Assembly: GCA_018676855.1 (NCBI GenBank)
Contig: JABHDY010000003.1
Span: 252,359 to 316,358 of the forward strand
Direction of reading: 5' to 3'
Origin: Candidatus Woesearchaeota archaeon
GTDB lineage: Archaea; Nanobdellota; Nanobdellia; Woesearchaeales; GW2011-AR9
Length of the DNA: 64,000 bases
Below are positions 25,408 through 32,027 of the stretch, piece by piece. The notes under the pieces were generated by a model, which saw nothing but the letters and a program-made list of their open reading frames with translations, was not told the origin of the DNA and searched no databases. Within the stretch, counting starts at the first letter, position 1, and each line of letters begins with the position of its first letter. The position numbers and the translations under genes are program-made.

Positions 25408-26742
25408 CTAATCTCTCTGTAAAGAATATGCAACAGGTTTTATCTCTCTAAGTTTATTCTGAGTTTCTTCATCTATCCTTAGTCCCCGATCACTATCAAG
25501 TATTTCACACGTTTCTGGTCGAGGTAAACCTAAATCAGAAAACAAATGAATTATTTGCCTTTGTATCCTTTTTAATATATCATGACCACGTGAACCCCTA
25601 CTTTTTCCGGTCCAATGTTCATGACTACCAACATACACTTCACCATTTTCAATCAAGTTATCTAACCTTTTTTCAACAAGGTTATTTCCTTTGTGTAAAA
25701 AAGGACAACTAACAACCATCTTTCCGTTAAATGCATCTATATAATTTTGTTCTTGTTCCAATTCCTGTTCTTCTTTTTTTGGTGCAAGTTCTGATTTTAA
25801 TACGTCTAATGATTCAATACTTGAAAATCTGTCTGGTTCTGTTCTTAAACGATCTTGATATTCTCCATTATTACCCAATAAACGTTTAACGTGTAATAAA
25901 GATCTCATAAATTTTCCTAACTGTCCTTTTGAATTATATCTAAGGACATCCGGATTACTTTTTACTAAAGCCATAGTATCTTCATTTGATAATTCAGCAT
26001 GTAGAGCATGATATGTAACATCAATATCTGTAATAGAAACATCTTGCACAGATTGTGCAATAGGAGCAGGTAAGCCAAATTCATTAATTAAATAGTCCGT
26101 AGTATGGTTTGTATAATTTTCTTCAGATGGTATTACAACTTCTTCTTTAACTTCTATAACTGTTTGTTTAGTTTTAGACACTTGTTTTGTTTCTTGTGGG
26201 AAGAGCATTCTTGAAAGGGTATCACTTGTACCCTTTCTCATATACTTCTTCTTTTCCAAAGTTTCTAAAATGTCTTTAAATGTAGCCTGTGAATCTTCAG
26301 ACTGTGGTATTACAACTTGATCATTGAATCTTTCAATTTCTGGTGCAACATCTTCAGTTTCTAGTTTAAGGTAATTATTATCTTGTAAATAACAAATCTC
26401 GTTTCTAACAAACCTATAAACGCAAGAACGATCATAATCTGTAATTTCTTCTGAGTTCTCTTTTCTAACTAAAAAAGCGACGACGTCTGAAAGATCTTCT
26501 GACATTGTTTTACGAAGTTCATAAGTTGCAACAGCACGATAAAATTCACCTACTGGATCCTTACCTTTTGTTTTATGTCCAATCATCCCTATACTAGTTT
26601 GCGTAAACTCACGAACACTTTCTAACTCACTACGACTAGGTTTAGTAAAAATTATCTTTCTAATAATAATGTCCCTAATAGAATTCCTTCTACTTTCACG
26701 TAATTCTTCTATTTCTGATAATGAAGTAAATCTTCTAGCCAT
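25408..26742 (-). CDS. Hypothetical protein, 444 residues
   Basis: Soluble and charged. N-terminal ~130 residues are helical and basic (RRFTSLSEIEELRESRR). A Lys/Glu-rich linker lies around 190-215. The C-terminal ~100 residues contain Cys/His segments (VVSCPFLHKGNN; VGSHEHWTGKSRGSRGHDI) that could bind metal or nucleic acid. I do not recognise the family. A TATA box (TTTATAAAC) about 27 bases upstream supports the start and independent transcription. Confidence 0.6.
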   Translation of the reverse strand: MARRFTSLSEIEELRESRRNSIRDIIIRKIIFTKPSRSELESVREFTQTSIGMIGHKTKGKDPVGEFYRAVATYELRKTMSEDLSDVVAFLVRKENSEEITDYDRSCVYRFVRNEICYLQDNNYLKLETEDVAPEIERFNDQVVIPQSEDSQATFKDILETLEKKKYMRKGTSDTLSRMLFPQETKQVSKTKQTVIEVKEEVVIPSEENYTNHTTDYLINEFGLPAPIAQSVQDVSITDIDVTYHALHAELSNEDTMALVKSNPDVLRYNSKGQLGKFMRSLLHVKRLLGNNGEYQDRLRTEPDRFSSIESLDVLKSELAPKKEEQELEQEQNYIDAFNGKMVVSCPFLHKGNNLVEKRLDNLIENGEVYVGSHEHWTGKSRGSRGHDILKRIQRQIIHLFSDLGLPRPETCEILDSDRGLRIDEETQNKLREIKPVAYSLQRD

Positions 26743-26806
26743 AATAAATTCTTAAAAAAAGCTGTTTATAAATGTTTGCACTTATTGTTACTAAATAGTA
26801 AAGAAA

Positions 26807-27577
26807 CTATTCAAGCAACGTATACTCAGAACTTAACGTTACATCGGACGTTTTTGCAAGGCCAATACCTAACTTGGTTAATTGGAACCTTTCAAGAATA
26901 ACTTCTGATTCGTTCTCTATTGTGTAAATAACAAGTTCTACAGGTAAACCTGAATATGTATCAATAAACATCCGTTCACTATTTTCTTCTTCGTTAATAT
27001 ATTCTACTACAATTGCGTCTCGACCTTCAACTTTTTTCCTATCAACGATCTCTGCATTGTACGGAACACGTTCAAGCAATTTCAGTGGTGTTGATTCTAA
27101 TTCCGTATAATTAATAGAATATGATTTTAAGTTATAATCGCAACTTAATCCAATTGAACATGAAGCTAACGCAGTTGTTCCATCATAGTACACTTCATTA
27201 TAATACATATCTTCCGCAAACTTAAGATTATCAACAAACCGTATTTTTGTATTTCCGTCACGTACATAAAACGTGTATGTTGGTAACGGTTCTAACTTAC
27301 CACGTTCTGATAAGAATCGTCCTACAAAGAAATATTTATAATTTGTTTGATCTTGTGCCTTTTGTATTAATCCTGTTAATTCATTTTCTACTTGTGGTTC
27401 TGTAACAGGTTCTTCAACTTTTGGAACGTCCGTTACAACGGGTTCAATAACTTCTGGTTGTTGTTCTTCTTCAACGCATAATGATTCATCCGTTACTATT
27501 GAACCATCTGGACATTCAATGTTTTGTGTACAACCTACTATTAATACAGTTAGTATAAGAAGATATAATAATTTCAT
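26807..27577 (-). CDS. Putative lipoprotein, paralogue of the gene at 29507
   Basis: 256 residues. Signal peptide [15 protein letters not shown] with lipobox Cys, then a CPDG motif ([15 protein letters not shown]), an acidic Pro/Val/Glu linker, and a ~190-residue domain starting [21 protein letters not shown]. The same order is found in the protein at 29507. The fold may resemble LolA/outer-membrane sorting domains, but I do not recognise it firmly. The start at 27577 is supported by the lipoprotein signal and a TATA box 20 bases or so upstream. The open frame continues another 36 codons upstream only because it runs into the remnant of the ORF6N gene. Confidence 0.72.
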   Translation of the reverse strand: MKLLYLLILTVLIVGCTQNIECPDGSIVTDESLCVEEEQQPEVIEPVVTDVPKVEEPVTEPQVENELTGLIQKAQDQTNYKYFFVGRFLSERGKLEPLPTYTFYVRDGNTKIRFVDNLKFAEDMYYNEVYYDGTTALASCSIGLSCDYNLKSYSINYTELESTPLKLLERVPYNAEIVDRKKVEGRDAIVVEYINEEENSERMFIDTYSGLPVELVIYTIENESEVILERFQLTKLGIGLAKTSDVTLSSEYTLLE

Positions 27578-27593
27578 GTTAGTAAGGATATTG

Positions 27594-27610
27594 AGGTCGT
27601 ATATAAATTT
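27594..27610 (-). promoter_or_regulatory. Promoter shared by the two paralogous lipoproteins (copy 1)
   Basis: Minus-strand AAATTTATATACGACCT, containing a TATA box. The identical 17 bases occur at 30254-30270 ahead of the paralogue, one base different in distance from the start codon. The shared CGACCT after the TATA box exceeds what promoter function needs and suggests duplication. Confidence 0.6.
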
Positions 27611-27625
27611 AATTGATTCTTTCAA

Positions 27626-27964
27626 ATTTATTATTTGTATGTTAACTTTTATAGCAGTATCACTTTTTAGAACTCTAGAGAGCATAGCAACGCCTTGTTC
27701 TGTGAATGCAAATGGTAACTTTCTTCGGCCACCCTATCTTGATGTCACAGATTGTGATTTCAAGATTTTAACTTCTTCATACGTTAACTGAAACATGAAA
27801 TTCTTTGGAGATCTGTCCTTACTTCGTTTTACAGCCTGATTTAGAACTCGGGTCTCAACTTCATAAAGTTCAGCCAAATCACTATCAATCATTACTTGAA
27901 CTCCTCGAATGTCATAAATCTTGTCTTTGATAGACTCCCCTGACACTATCAATTCATTTTTCAT
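27626..27964 (-). pseudogene. ORF6N-domain protein, broken by a stop codon and truncated
   Basis: The first 76 codons encode an ORF6N (phage/KilA-N-associated DNA-binding) domain: [20 protein letters not shown], then [19 protein letters not shown] at 27734-27736 stands where the family normally has Trp. The frame then continues with the family sequence ([18 protein letters not shown], then [11 protein letters not shown]) before diverging near 27626. The full protein is normally longer than what remains. A TATA box (CTTTATATAATA) is still present upstream. One base change (TGG to TAG) plus loss of the 3' part explains the state. Confidence 0.8.
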
Positions 27965-28000
27965 CCATATAAAATATTCTTACTTATTATATAAAGGCTA

Positions 28001-28019
28001 TCAGCACTTGTCCAGTGGG
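28001..28019 (+). repeat. Left arm of an imperfect inverted repeat flanking the radical SAM cassette
   Basis: TCAGCACTTGTCCAGTGGG. The same parts (TCAGCAC and TTGTCCAGTGGG) recur in inverted orientation at 30287-30324, there separated by about 20 extra bases. Together they bracket the peptide, radical SAM and second lipoprotein genes. Confidence 0.45.
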
Positions 28020-28066
28020 TAGTGTATGAACAAATAAGAATAAAATAAGTGTCTATTGGGTTAGTT

Positions 28067-28079
28067 TACTCTTTCAAAC
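28067..28079 (-). repeat. Remnant of a lipoprotein gene 3' end after the peptide gene
   Basis: GTTTGAAAGAGTA on the minus strand, directly after the stop of the small peptide gene, is identical to the last codons of the lipoprotein gene at 29513-29525. The similarity extends a few bases on each side (GATGA upstream, TAA downstream). It looks like a leftover of a third copy or a recombination joint. Confidence 0.45.
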
Positions 28080-28319
28080 TTATTCATCCGAACAATAGTC
28101 CGTATGTCGAATCATATCACAATGTCCACCATAATGAGTATAGTCATCATGTTCACTATAATCTGTATGATCTTTTCTTCTAAAGAATACAAAGCTTCCT
28201 TCATAATCGACAGTAGTAACTCTTTTTAGAATTCCTGACAAGACAGGGTTAGAAACTCTATCAACATCAATTTCTTCTGCTGTTAAATCACATAATCTTT
28301 TAAAATCTTTTGTAGCCAT
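28080..28319 (-). CDS. Putative RiPP precursor peptide with His/Asp/Tyr-rich tail
   Basis: 79 residues from an ATG with AAAGGTGG 8 bases upstream; the frame also has an ATG at 28340 overlapping the upstream stop. Residues 1-49 form a charged, helical leader-like part (DLTAEEIDVDRVSNPVLSGI). The tail 50-79 is strikingly repetitive: HTDY at 51-54 and 72-75, EHDDY at 56-60, THYGGHC at 61-67, plus a second Cys at 76. It follows the radical SAM/SPASM gene in the same transcript with a 13-base gap. A leader plus repetitive core next to a maturase is the standard RiPP arrangement. The modification is unknown; Tyr or His crosslinks or a change at the YGG site are possible. It is not a family I recognise. 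Confidence 0.7.
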   Translation of the reverse strand: MATKDFKRLCDLTAEEIDVDRVSNPVLSGILKRVTTVDYEGSFVFFRRKDHTDYSEHDDYTHYGGHCDMIRHTDYCSDE

Positions 28320-28332
28320 TTTTTTTCCACCT

Positions 28333-29430
28333 TTATTCATTTATTGCTCTATCTTTATCTAATTGTTGTATTACTTTTCTAGCAATGTGTTCATAAACTC
28401 TCTTATTTGAGGCACAACTTGGATCTTTTCCCATGATATCTCCTTCAAGATATGCTCCATGCATACAACCAGAATGACAAAGAAAGTTATAATCACATTG
28501 ATTACATTCATCGTTCTTTTCATAACGTGAAGCTAATTCTACTCTTAACGGATGTTCTTGGATTTCTTGGAAGTCAGTAATTTTATTAATATTTCCATAA
28601 GAAACATCAGGACCTGAGAAACGTGAACAGGGATATAAAGTACCGTCAGTTCCTATTGAAAGAAAACTATCTTGGCAACTTTCTACCATATTACAAGAAC
28701 TTCCACCTTTAGTAAAAAATGCTGAAACTAAAGAGTCCATATTTCCATAGTGAATTGTATGGCCTTGTTTCTGATCATAAAACCAACGATCAAATAAATG
28801 GCAAGTTGCCTGAGCTCTTTCAGTATCACTTAAGCTTAAATCATCAAATTGATCATTTGCATGACCACATTTTATCATTAAGTTAATTTTAAAATTTAAT
28901 CCTTCTTCTTTAAAAAAGTCATAAATCTCGTCTAAAAATGGAAAGTTCTTTTTAGTAATTACTGCAATTACTCCTGGAGATTTTCCTCTTTCTCTCATCA
29001 TACCAATTGCTTTCATAGTAGCGTCGAAAGAAGATTTGCCTGAACGATAAGGTCTCGTAAGGTCGTGAAGTCTTTTCGGTCCATCAAGACTAAAACCTAA
29101 ACCAAACCTTTCTTTGGTAAAAAAATCTGCTGATTCTGGAGTCAATAAAACACCGTTAGTTTGCATTCCATTACTAACTTTTACTGAGGCTCCAAATCTT
29201 TTTTGTAATTCAACAGCTTTTCTATAGAATTCTAGTTTTGCTGTTAATGGTTCAGCACCATGCCAAATATAACTTACTTCTTGAGCATCTCCAGTTGTTT
29301 GTAAAATCTTAATAGAATTTGTTAAAGTTTCTAAATCCATAACTTGTTTAGACTTATCACCCTCATAACAATAACTACATCTTAAATTACAAGACTCAGA
29401 AACTTTCATTAAAACGTTTAATCTTTGCAT
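28333..29430 (-). CDS. Radical SAM/SPASM peptide-modifying enzyme
   Basis: 365 residues. The radical SAM cluster motif CNLRCSYCYEG (near 14-24) is CxxxCxxC. WHGAEPL at ~58-64 and GFSLDG at ~131 belong to the TIM barrel. A C-terminal SPASM domain for two extra Fe-S clusters is present (LYPCSRFSGPDVSYGNI near 275; CNQCDYNFLCHSGCMHGAYL near 315; a final PSC). The layout is that of anaerobic sulfatase-maturing enzymes and RiPP maturases. No sulfatase is present, while a candidate substrate peptide lies immediately downstream. Promoter TTATATTAA lies about 35 bases upstream, with AAGGTAG as SD. Confidence 0.9.
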   Translation of the reverse strand: MQRLNVLMKVSESCNLRCSYCYEGDKSKQVMDLETLTNSIKILQTTGDAQEVSYIWHGAEPLTAKLEFYRKAVELQKRFGASVKVSNGMQTNGVLLTPESADFFTKERFGLGFSLDGPKRLHDLTRPYRSGKSSFDATMKAIGMMRERGKSPGVIAVITKKNFPFLDEIYDFFKEEGLNFKINLMIKCGHANDQFDDLSLSDTERAQATCHLFDRWFYDQKQGHTIHYGNMDSLVSAFFTKGGSSCNMVESCQDSFLSIGTDGTLYPCSRFSGPDVSYGNINKITDFQEIQEHPLRVELASRYEKNDECNQCDYNFLCHSGCMHGAYLEGDIMGKDPSCASNKRVYEHIARKVIQQLDKDRAINE

Positions 29431-29506
29431 TGGTTAACTACCTTATGTTAACATCAAACCCTTTAATATAATAACAAAACTGTACTTAATTTAAATAACT
29501 TTCTGA

Positions 29507-30238
29507 TTATTCTACTCTTTCAAACCTATCATCTAACACAACATCAGAATCCTTAACAGTATTAACAGTTAACCTATTAAAATTATATTTATGCGTAACA
29601 GTTTCACCATCAAAAGTAATTACTTCTACAGGTAAACCATAGAAACTGTCTATAGTCATACGTTTGTTGTTGTATTCAATAATTGTCATTTTACGTCCAT
29701 CTTGTGTACTTTCTCCAAACTTTTCTGCGTTTGAAGGTATATCTGAAAGTAAACTTAAGGGAGTAAATTCAGGTACATGATCATTATATGGTAAAATGTA
29801 TGCCTTACCATTATATCCACATCGTCCATCAGCTGGACAGAACCCTATTGTTTCTTCAGAATTATAATATATTTCATTATAGAACGTATCTTCTGTAAGT
29901 AATATATTATCATCGTACACAATTTTCATTTGATTATTATTGATATATACGTCGTATGAAGGTACCGGTTCTAATTTTCCCCTATTTGATAATTCTGATC
30001 CCACAAAAGAATATTTGTAGTTATCTTGCTGTTGTCCTTTATTGATTAATTCTGTTATTTCTGAGTTTACTTCTGGTTCTTGTACTTGTGTTGGTGGTTG
30101 TACTTCTGGTTCTTGTTCCTGTGGACATTGTGTTTCGTCTTGAACTTCTGTACCGTCAGGGCACGTGAATGTTTCTGTTATTGGTTGTGTACATCCTACA
30201 AGGAATAATATTGTTATCAAGATAATTGCGAGTTTCAT
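29507..30238 (-). CDS. Putative lipoprotein, paralogue of the gene at 26807
   Basis: 243 residues. Signal KLAIILITILFLVGC with lipobox Cys, then TCPDGTEVQDETQCPQ, a Gln/Pro/Glu linker, and the domain NYKYSFVGSELSNRGKLEPVP. Shared blocks with the paralogue include KLEP.P, YYN.E and [15 protein letters not shown]. Cysteines C165-C170 region (GFCPADGRCGYN) match the [10 protein letters not shown] of the paralogue. The start is set by the signal peptide; the longer open frame reads through the promoter. Probably a membrane-anchored extracytoplasmic protein of unknown role, upstream of the radical SAM gene on the same strand. Confidence 0.72.
   Translation of the reverse strand: MKLAIILITILFLVGCTQPITETFTCPDGTEVQDETQCPQEQEPEVQPPTQVQEPEVNSEITELINKGQQQDNYKYSFVGSELSNRGKLEPVPSYDVYINNNQMKIVYDDNILLTEDTFYNEIYYNSEETIGFCPADGRCGYNGKAYILPYNDHVPEFTPLSLLSDIPSNAEKFGESTQDGRKMTIIEYNNKRMTIDSFYGLPVEVITFDGETVTHKYNFNRLTVNTVKDSDVVLDDRFERVE
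29513..29525 (-). repeat. Lipoprotein 3' end duplicated at 28067-28079
   Basis: GTTTGAAAGAGTA near the end of the coding sequence is the intact source-like copy of the remnant that follows the small peptide gene. Confidence 0.4.
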
Positions 30239-30253
30239 ATGATTGTTATGGTA

Positions 30254-30270
30254 AGGTCGTATATAAATTT
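30254..30270 (-). promoter_or_regulatory. Promoter shared by the two paralogous lipoproteins (copy 2)
   Basis: Minus-strand AAATTTATATACGACCT, identical to 27594-27610 and at nearly the same distance (about 16 bases) from the lipoprotein ATG. The TATA box is centred about 26 bases from the ATG. Confidence 0.6.
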
Positions 30271-30286
30271 TATTAATCAGCCACAC

Positions 30287-30324
30287 CCCACTGGACAACC
30301 ACGCGTAAGGCTTAAATGTGCTGA
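30287..30324 (-). repeat. Right arm of the imperfect inverted repeat
   Basis: Contains CCCACTGGACAA (30287-30298) and GTGCTGA (30317-30323), the inverted counterparts of TTGTCCAGTGGG and TCAGCAC at 28001-28019. The extra ~20 bases between the two parts contain the TATA-like box of the zinc-ribbon gene. Confidence 0.45.
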
Positions 30325-30339
30325 ATACCGGTACTTTTG

Positions 30340-30501
30340 ATGTCACATGTTCGTTGTCCACAATGTTGGAACTCACAGTTTATAATTAAAAACACGTTAG
30401 TTAACATTAAATTTGTTTGTGACAACTGTTTCTTTACAATCATACTTAACCACTGGGACGGTATGTATAGGTACGCGCAAATCTTAGGTAAATTTAAATA
30501 A
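30340..30501 (+). CDS. 53-residue zinc-ribbon protein
   Basis: A short gene on the plus strand amid minus-strand genes. It begins MSHVRCPQCWNSQFIIKN, has a second CDNC pair at residues 27-30, and ends in HWDGMYRYAQILGKFK. Two CxxC knuckles about 18 residues apart form a zinc ribbon, which may bind nucleic acid or a protein partner. A TATA-like CTTAAATG is centred about 25 bases before the ATG (leaderless). Its stop lies 10 bases from the convergent gene's stop, as expected for a real gene in this compact genome. No family name can be given. Confidence 0.65.
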   Translation: MSHVRCPQCWNSQFIIKNTLVNIKFVCDNCFFTIILNHWDGMYRYAQILGKFK

Positions 30502-30510
30502 AATTATTCA

Positions 30511-30783
30511 CTAATTATTATCTTCATATAACCTATCGGCAAAAGAAGGATGAATTACTCCTGTCCTTCTTTCAAAAAGTTCAACCAGTTGCTGTTCTGT
30601 TAAATTTCCTTTGTAAGGCTTCATCCTTGGATCAATACTAAAACAATCTTCTGAAAAATAAAAATCTCCACAAGACGCACATTTGTACAATAAACTTCCC
30701 GTTGATTCATCCCCACAAGCCCAGCCACTATCTATAGTTGTTTTGGCTAACTTTTCTAAAGAATCGCATATACATTCTGCCAT
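30511..30783 (-). CDS. Small cysteine-rich hypothetical protein
   Basis: 90 residues. Cysteines C4, C6 and C23 near the N-terminus, then CASCGDFYFSEDC (a CxxC plus Cys), suggest one zinc site. The C-terminal half is helical (LTEQQLVELFERRTG). GGTGATG serves as SD and a TATATATAAT tract lies upstream near 30815-30830. No recognised family. It shares the habit of small Cys-pair proteins with its convergent neighbour, but not its sequence. Confidence 0.6.
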   Translation of the reverse strand: MAECICDSLEKLAKTTIDSGWACGDESTGSLLYKCASCGDFYFSEDCFSIDPRMKPYKGNLTEQQLVELFERRTGVIHPSFADRLYEDNN

Positions 30784-30919
30784 GTAAACATCACCAAAAA
30801 TATTAGTAGTTAGTTATATTATATATAATAATTCAAGATAGAGGATAATAATAAATATAAACATAGACGTCTTTCTACATAGTTCTTTGATGAAGGTTTA
30901 AATAAATTTACCCTAAAAA

Positions 30920-31255
30920 TCAAAGTCTAGAAACAATATCCTTATATTCAGTTAATAAACCGTGGTTTCGTGTAGCACATCGCATACCGAACCTGAAACA
31001 TTCAACTTTATGCATTCTTGAAACAAATCTATCATCTAATTCTCCCGTTTCTTTAATTTGTTTAGAGATTAATCTGTATGCTTTAATTCCTTTTACGTAC
31101 TGTAATGCTGAAAGGGTATAAATAAAAAAGTTCGTAGCACCCAAATCTATATCAAAAACATATTTTGTTGTAATTGCAGCAGCAGCTAATAAGAATCCAT
31201 CAGGAGCAATTTCCATTGGTTTCACCAAATTATTAACTATTTGTTTCAGTCCCAT
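30920..31255 (-). CDS. Hypothetical protein with hydrophobic centre
   Basis: 111 residues. One hydrophobic stretch (GFLLAAAAITTKYVFDIDLG, ~20-39) and a second weaker one (FFIYTLSALQYV) suggest a small membrane or membrane-associated protein. The rest is basic, with two cysteines near the end. Its start lies inside the end of the deacetylase gene (23-base overlap), so the two are co-transcribed. Function unknown. Confidence 0.6.
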   Translation of the reverse strand: MGLKQIVNNLVKPMEIAPDGFLLAAAAITTKYVFDIDLGATNFFIYTLSALQYVKGIKAYRLISKQIKETGELDDRFVSRMHKVECFRFGMRCATRNHGLLTEYKDIVSRL

Positions 31256-32027
31256 TTTTCATACTTCCAAACACCCTTCCTTTTTTCTTATTAACAACAA
31301 TAAACTTCTCAAGCATACTAACAAATTTCTTACCTGTGTTACGAGTAAACAAGAATGAAACATTATCAGAACTCATTTTAACAAATTCCCATGAATGGAA
31401 ATATAAAACGGGATCAATTTTCTTCCGTATTAACTTATTTACAGCACGTTGTGTCCACCACATACCAACATTTCTCATAAAGGTCCATACGATAGGAAGA
31501 CGAGTAAGTGGATATACTGCAACTGGAATTTCTTTAATTTGTAAATGTGGAAAACCATGTGGTCGTAATGAAAAACTTCGATTATTATAATATCCTGGAA
31601 GGTACGCTGGATGAAGAGAACTATCATACTCAAAACCAAGTGAATCCAATACTTCTAATAATCGTAAGGAGTATTGTACTTGCGGTGCTCTAAACCCAAT
31701 AATTTTCTCACCAATAATTGTTTCAATAATCTTTTTACCCTTTCTGATATCTTGCAAAACGTCAAATTTACGATTACGATAATGATGTTCATAGCCGTGA
31801 CACGCAATTTCATGACCAGCATTAAATATTCTCAAAACGTCTGAAGGATGTCTCTCTGCGTAATAACCAGTGATAAAAAACGTTGCTTTAACATTATGTT
31901 TAGAAAACAATTCTAACAAACGCGTATTGCCATCATAACTAAACTGAGTATTAAAATTATCTAAATCTTTTTTACCCCGTAAATACGGCGAGTTCCATTC
32001 TTCACAATCAATTGTTATGTGTATCAT
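31233..32027 (-). CDS. NodB-fold polysaccharide deacetylase
   Basis: 264 residues. Motif 1 HITIDCEEW holds the catalytic/metal Asp near residue 7; motif 2 HGYEHHYRN gives the metal histidines; FRAPQ is motif 3; and LYFHSWEF near 210 gives the late His. The domain covers ~1-220 and matches PuuE/XadA-like deacetylases in polysaccharide clusters. It probably removes N-acetyl groups from a glycan or nucleotide/lipid-linked sugar. There is no signal peptide, so it acts in the cytosol. It overlaps the GT-C gene upstream by 20 bases. Confidence 0.85.
   Translation of the reverse strand: MIHITIDCEEWNSPYLRGKKDLDNFNTQFSYDGNTRLLELFSKHNVKATFFITGYYAERHPSDVLRIFNAGHEIACHGYEHHYRNRKFDVLQDIRKGKKIIETIIGEKIIGFRAPQVQYSLRLLEVLDSLGFEYDSSLHPAYLPGYYNNRSFSLRPHGFPHLQIKEIPVAVYPLTRLPIVWTFMRNVGMWWTQRAVNKLIRKKIDPVLYFHSWEFVKMSSDNVSFLFTRNTGKKFVSMLEKFIVVNKKKGRVFGSMKNGTETNS

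Noticed and set aside
27578..27685. N-terminal extension of the lipoprotein at 26807
   Set aside because: The extra 36 codons are the in-frame tail of the broken ORF6N gene plus the lipoprotein promoter.
27734..27736. UAG read as an amino acid (pyrrolysine or suppression) in the ORF6N gene
   Set aside because: The expected residue is Trp and TGG to TAG is a one-base change; the 3' part of the gene is also missing, so decay is simpler.
27734..30324. An integrated phage or intact insertion sequence
   Set aside because: Only an ORF6N remnant and imperfect inverted repeats are present; no integrase, transposase, capsid or terminase is seen.
30239..30376. N-terminal extension of the lipoprotein at 29507
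   Set aside because: It would put 46 residues before a lipoprotein signal peptide and runs through the TATA box; the start at 30238 fits signal and promoter.
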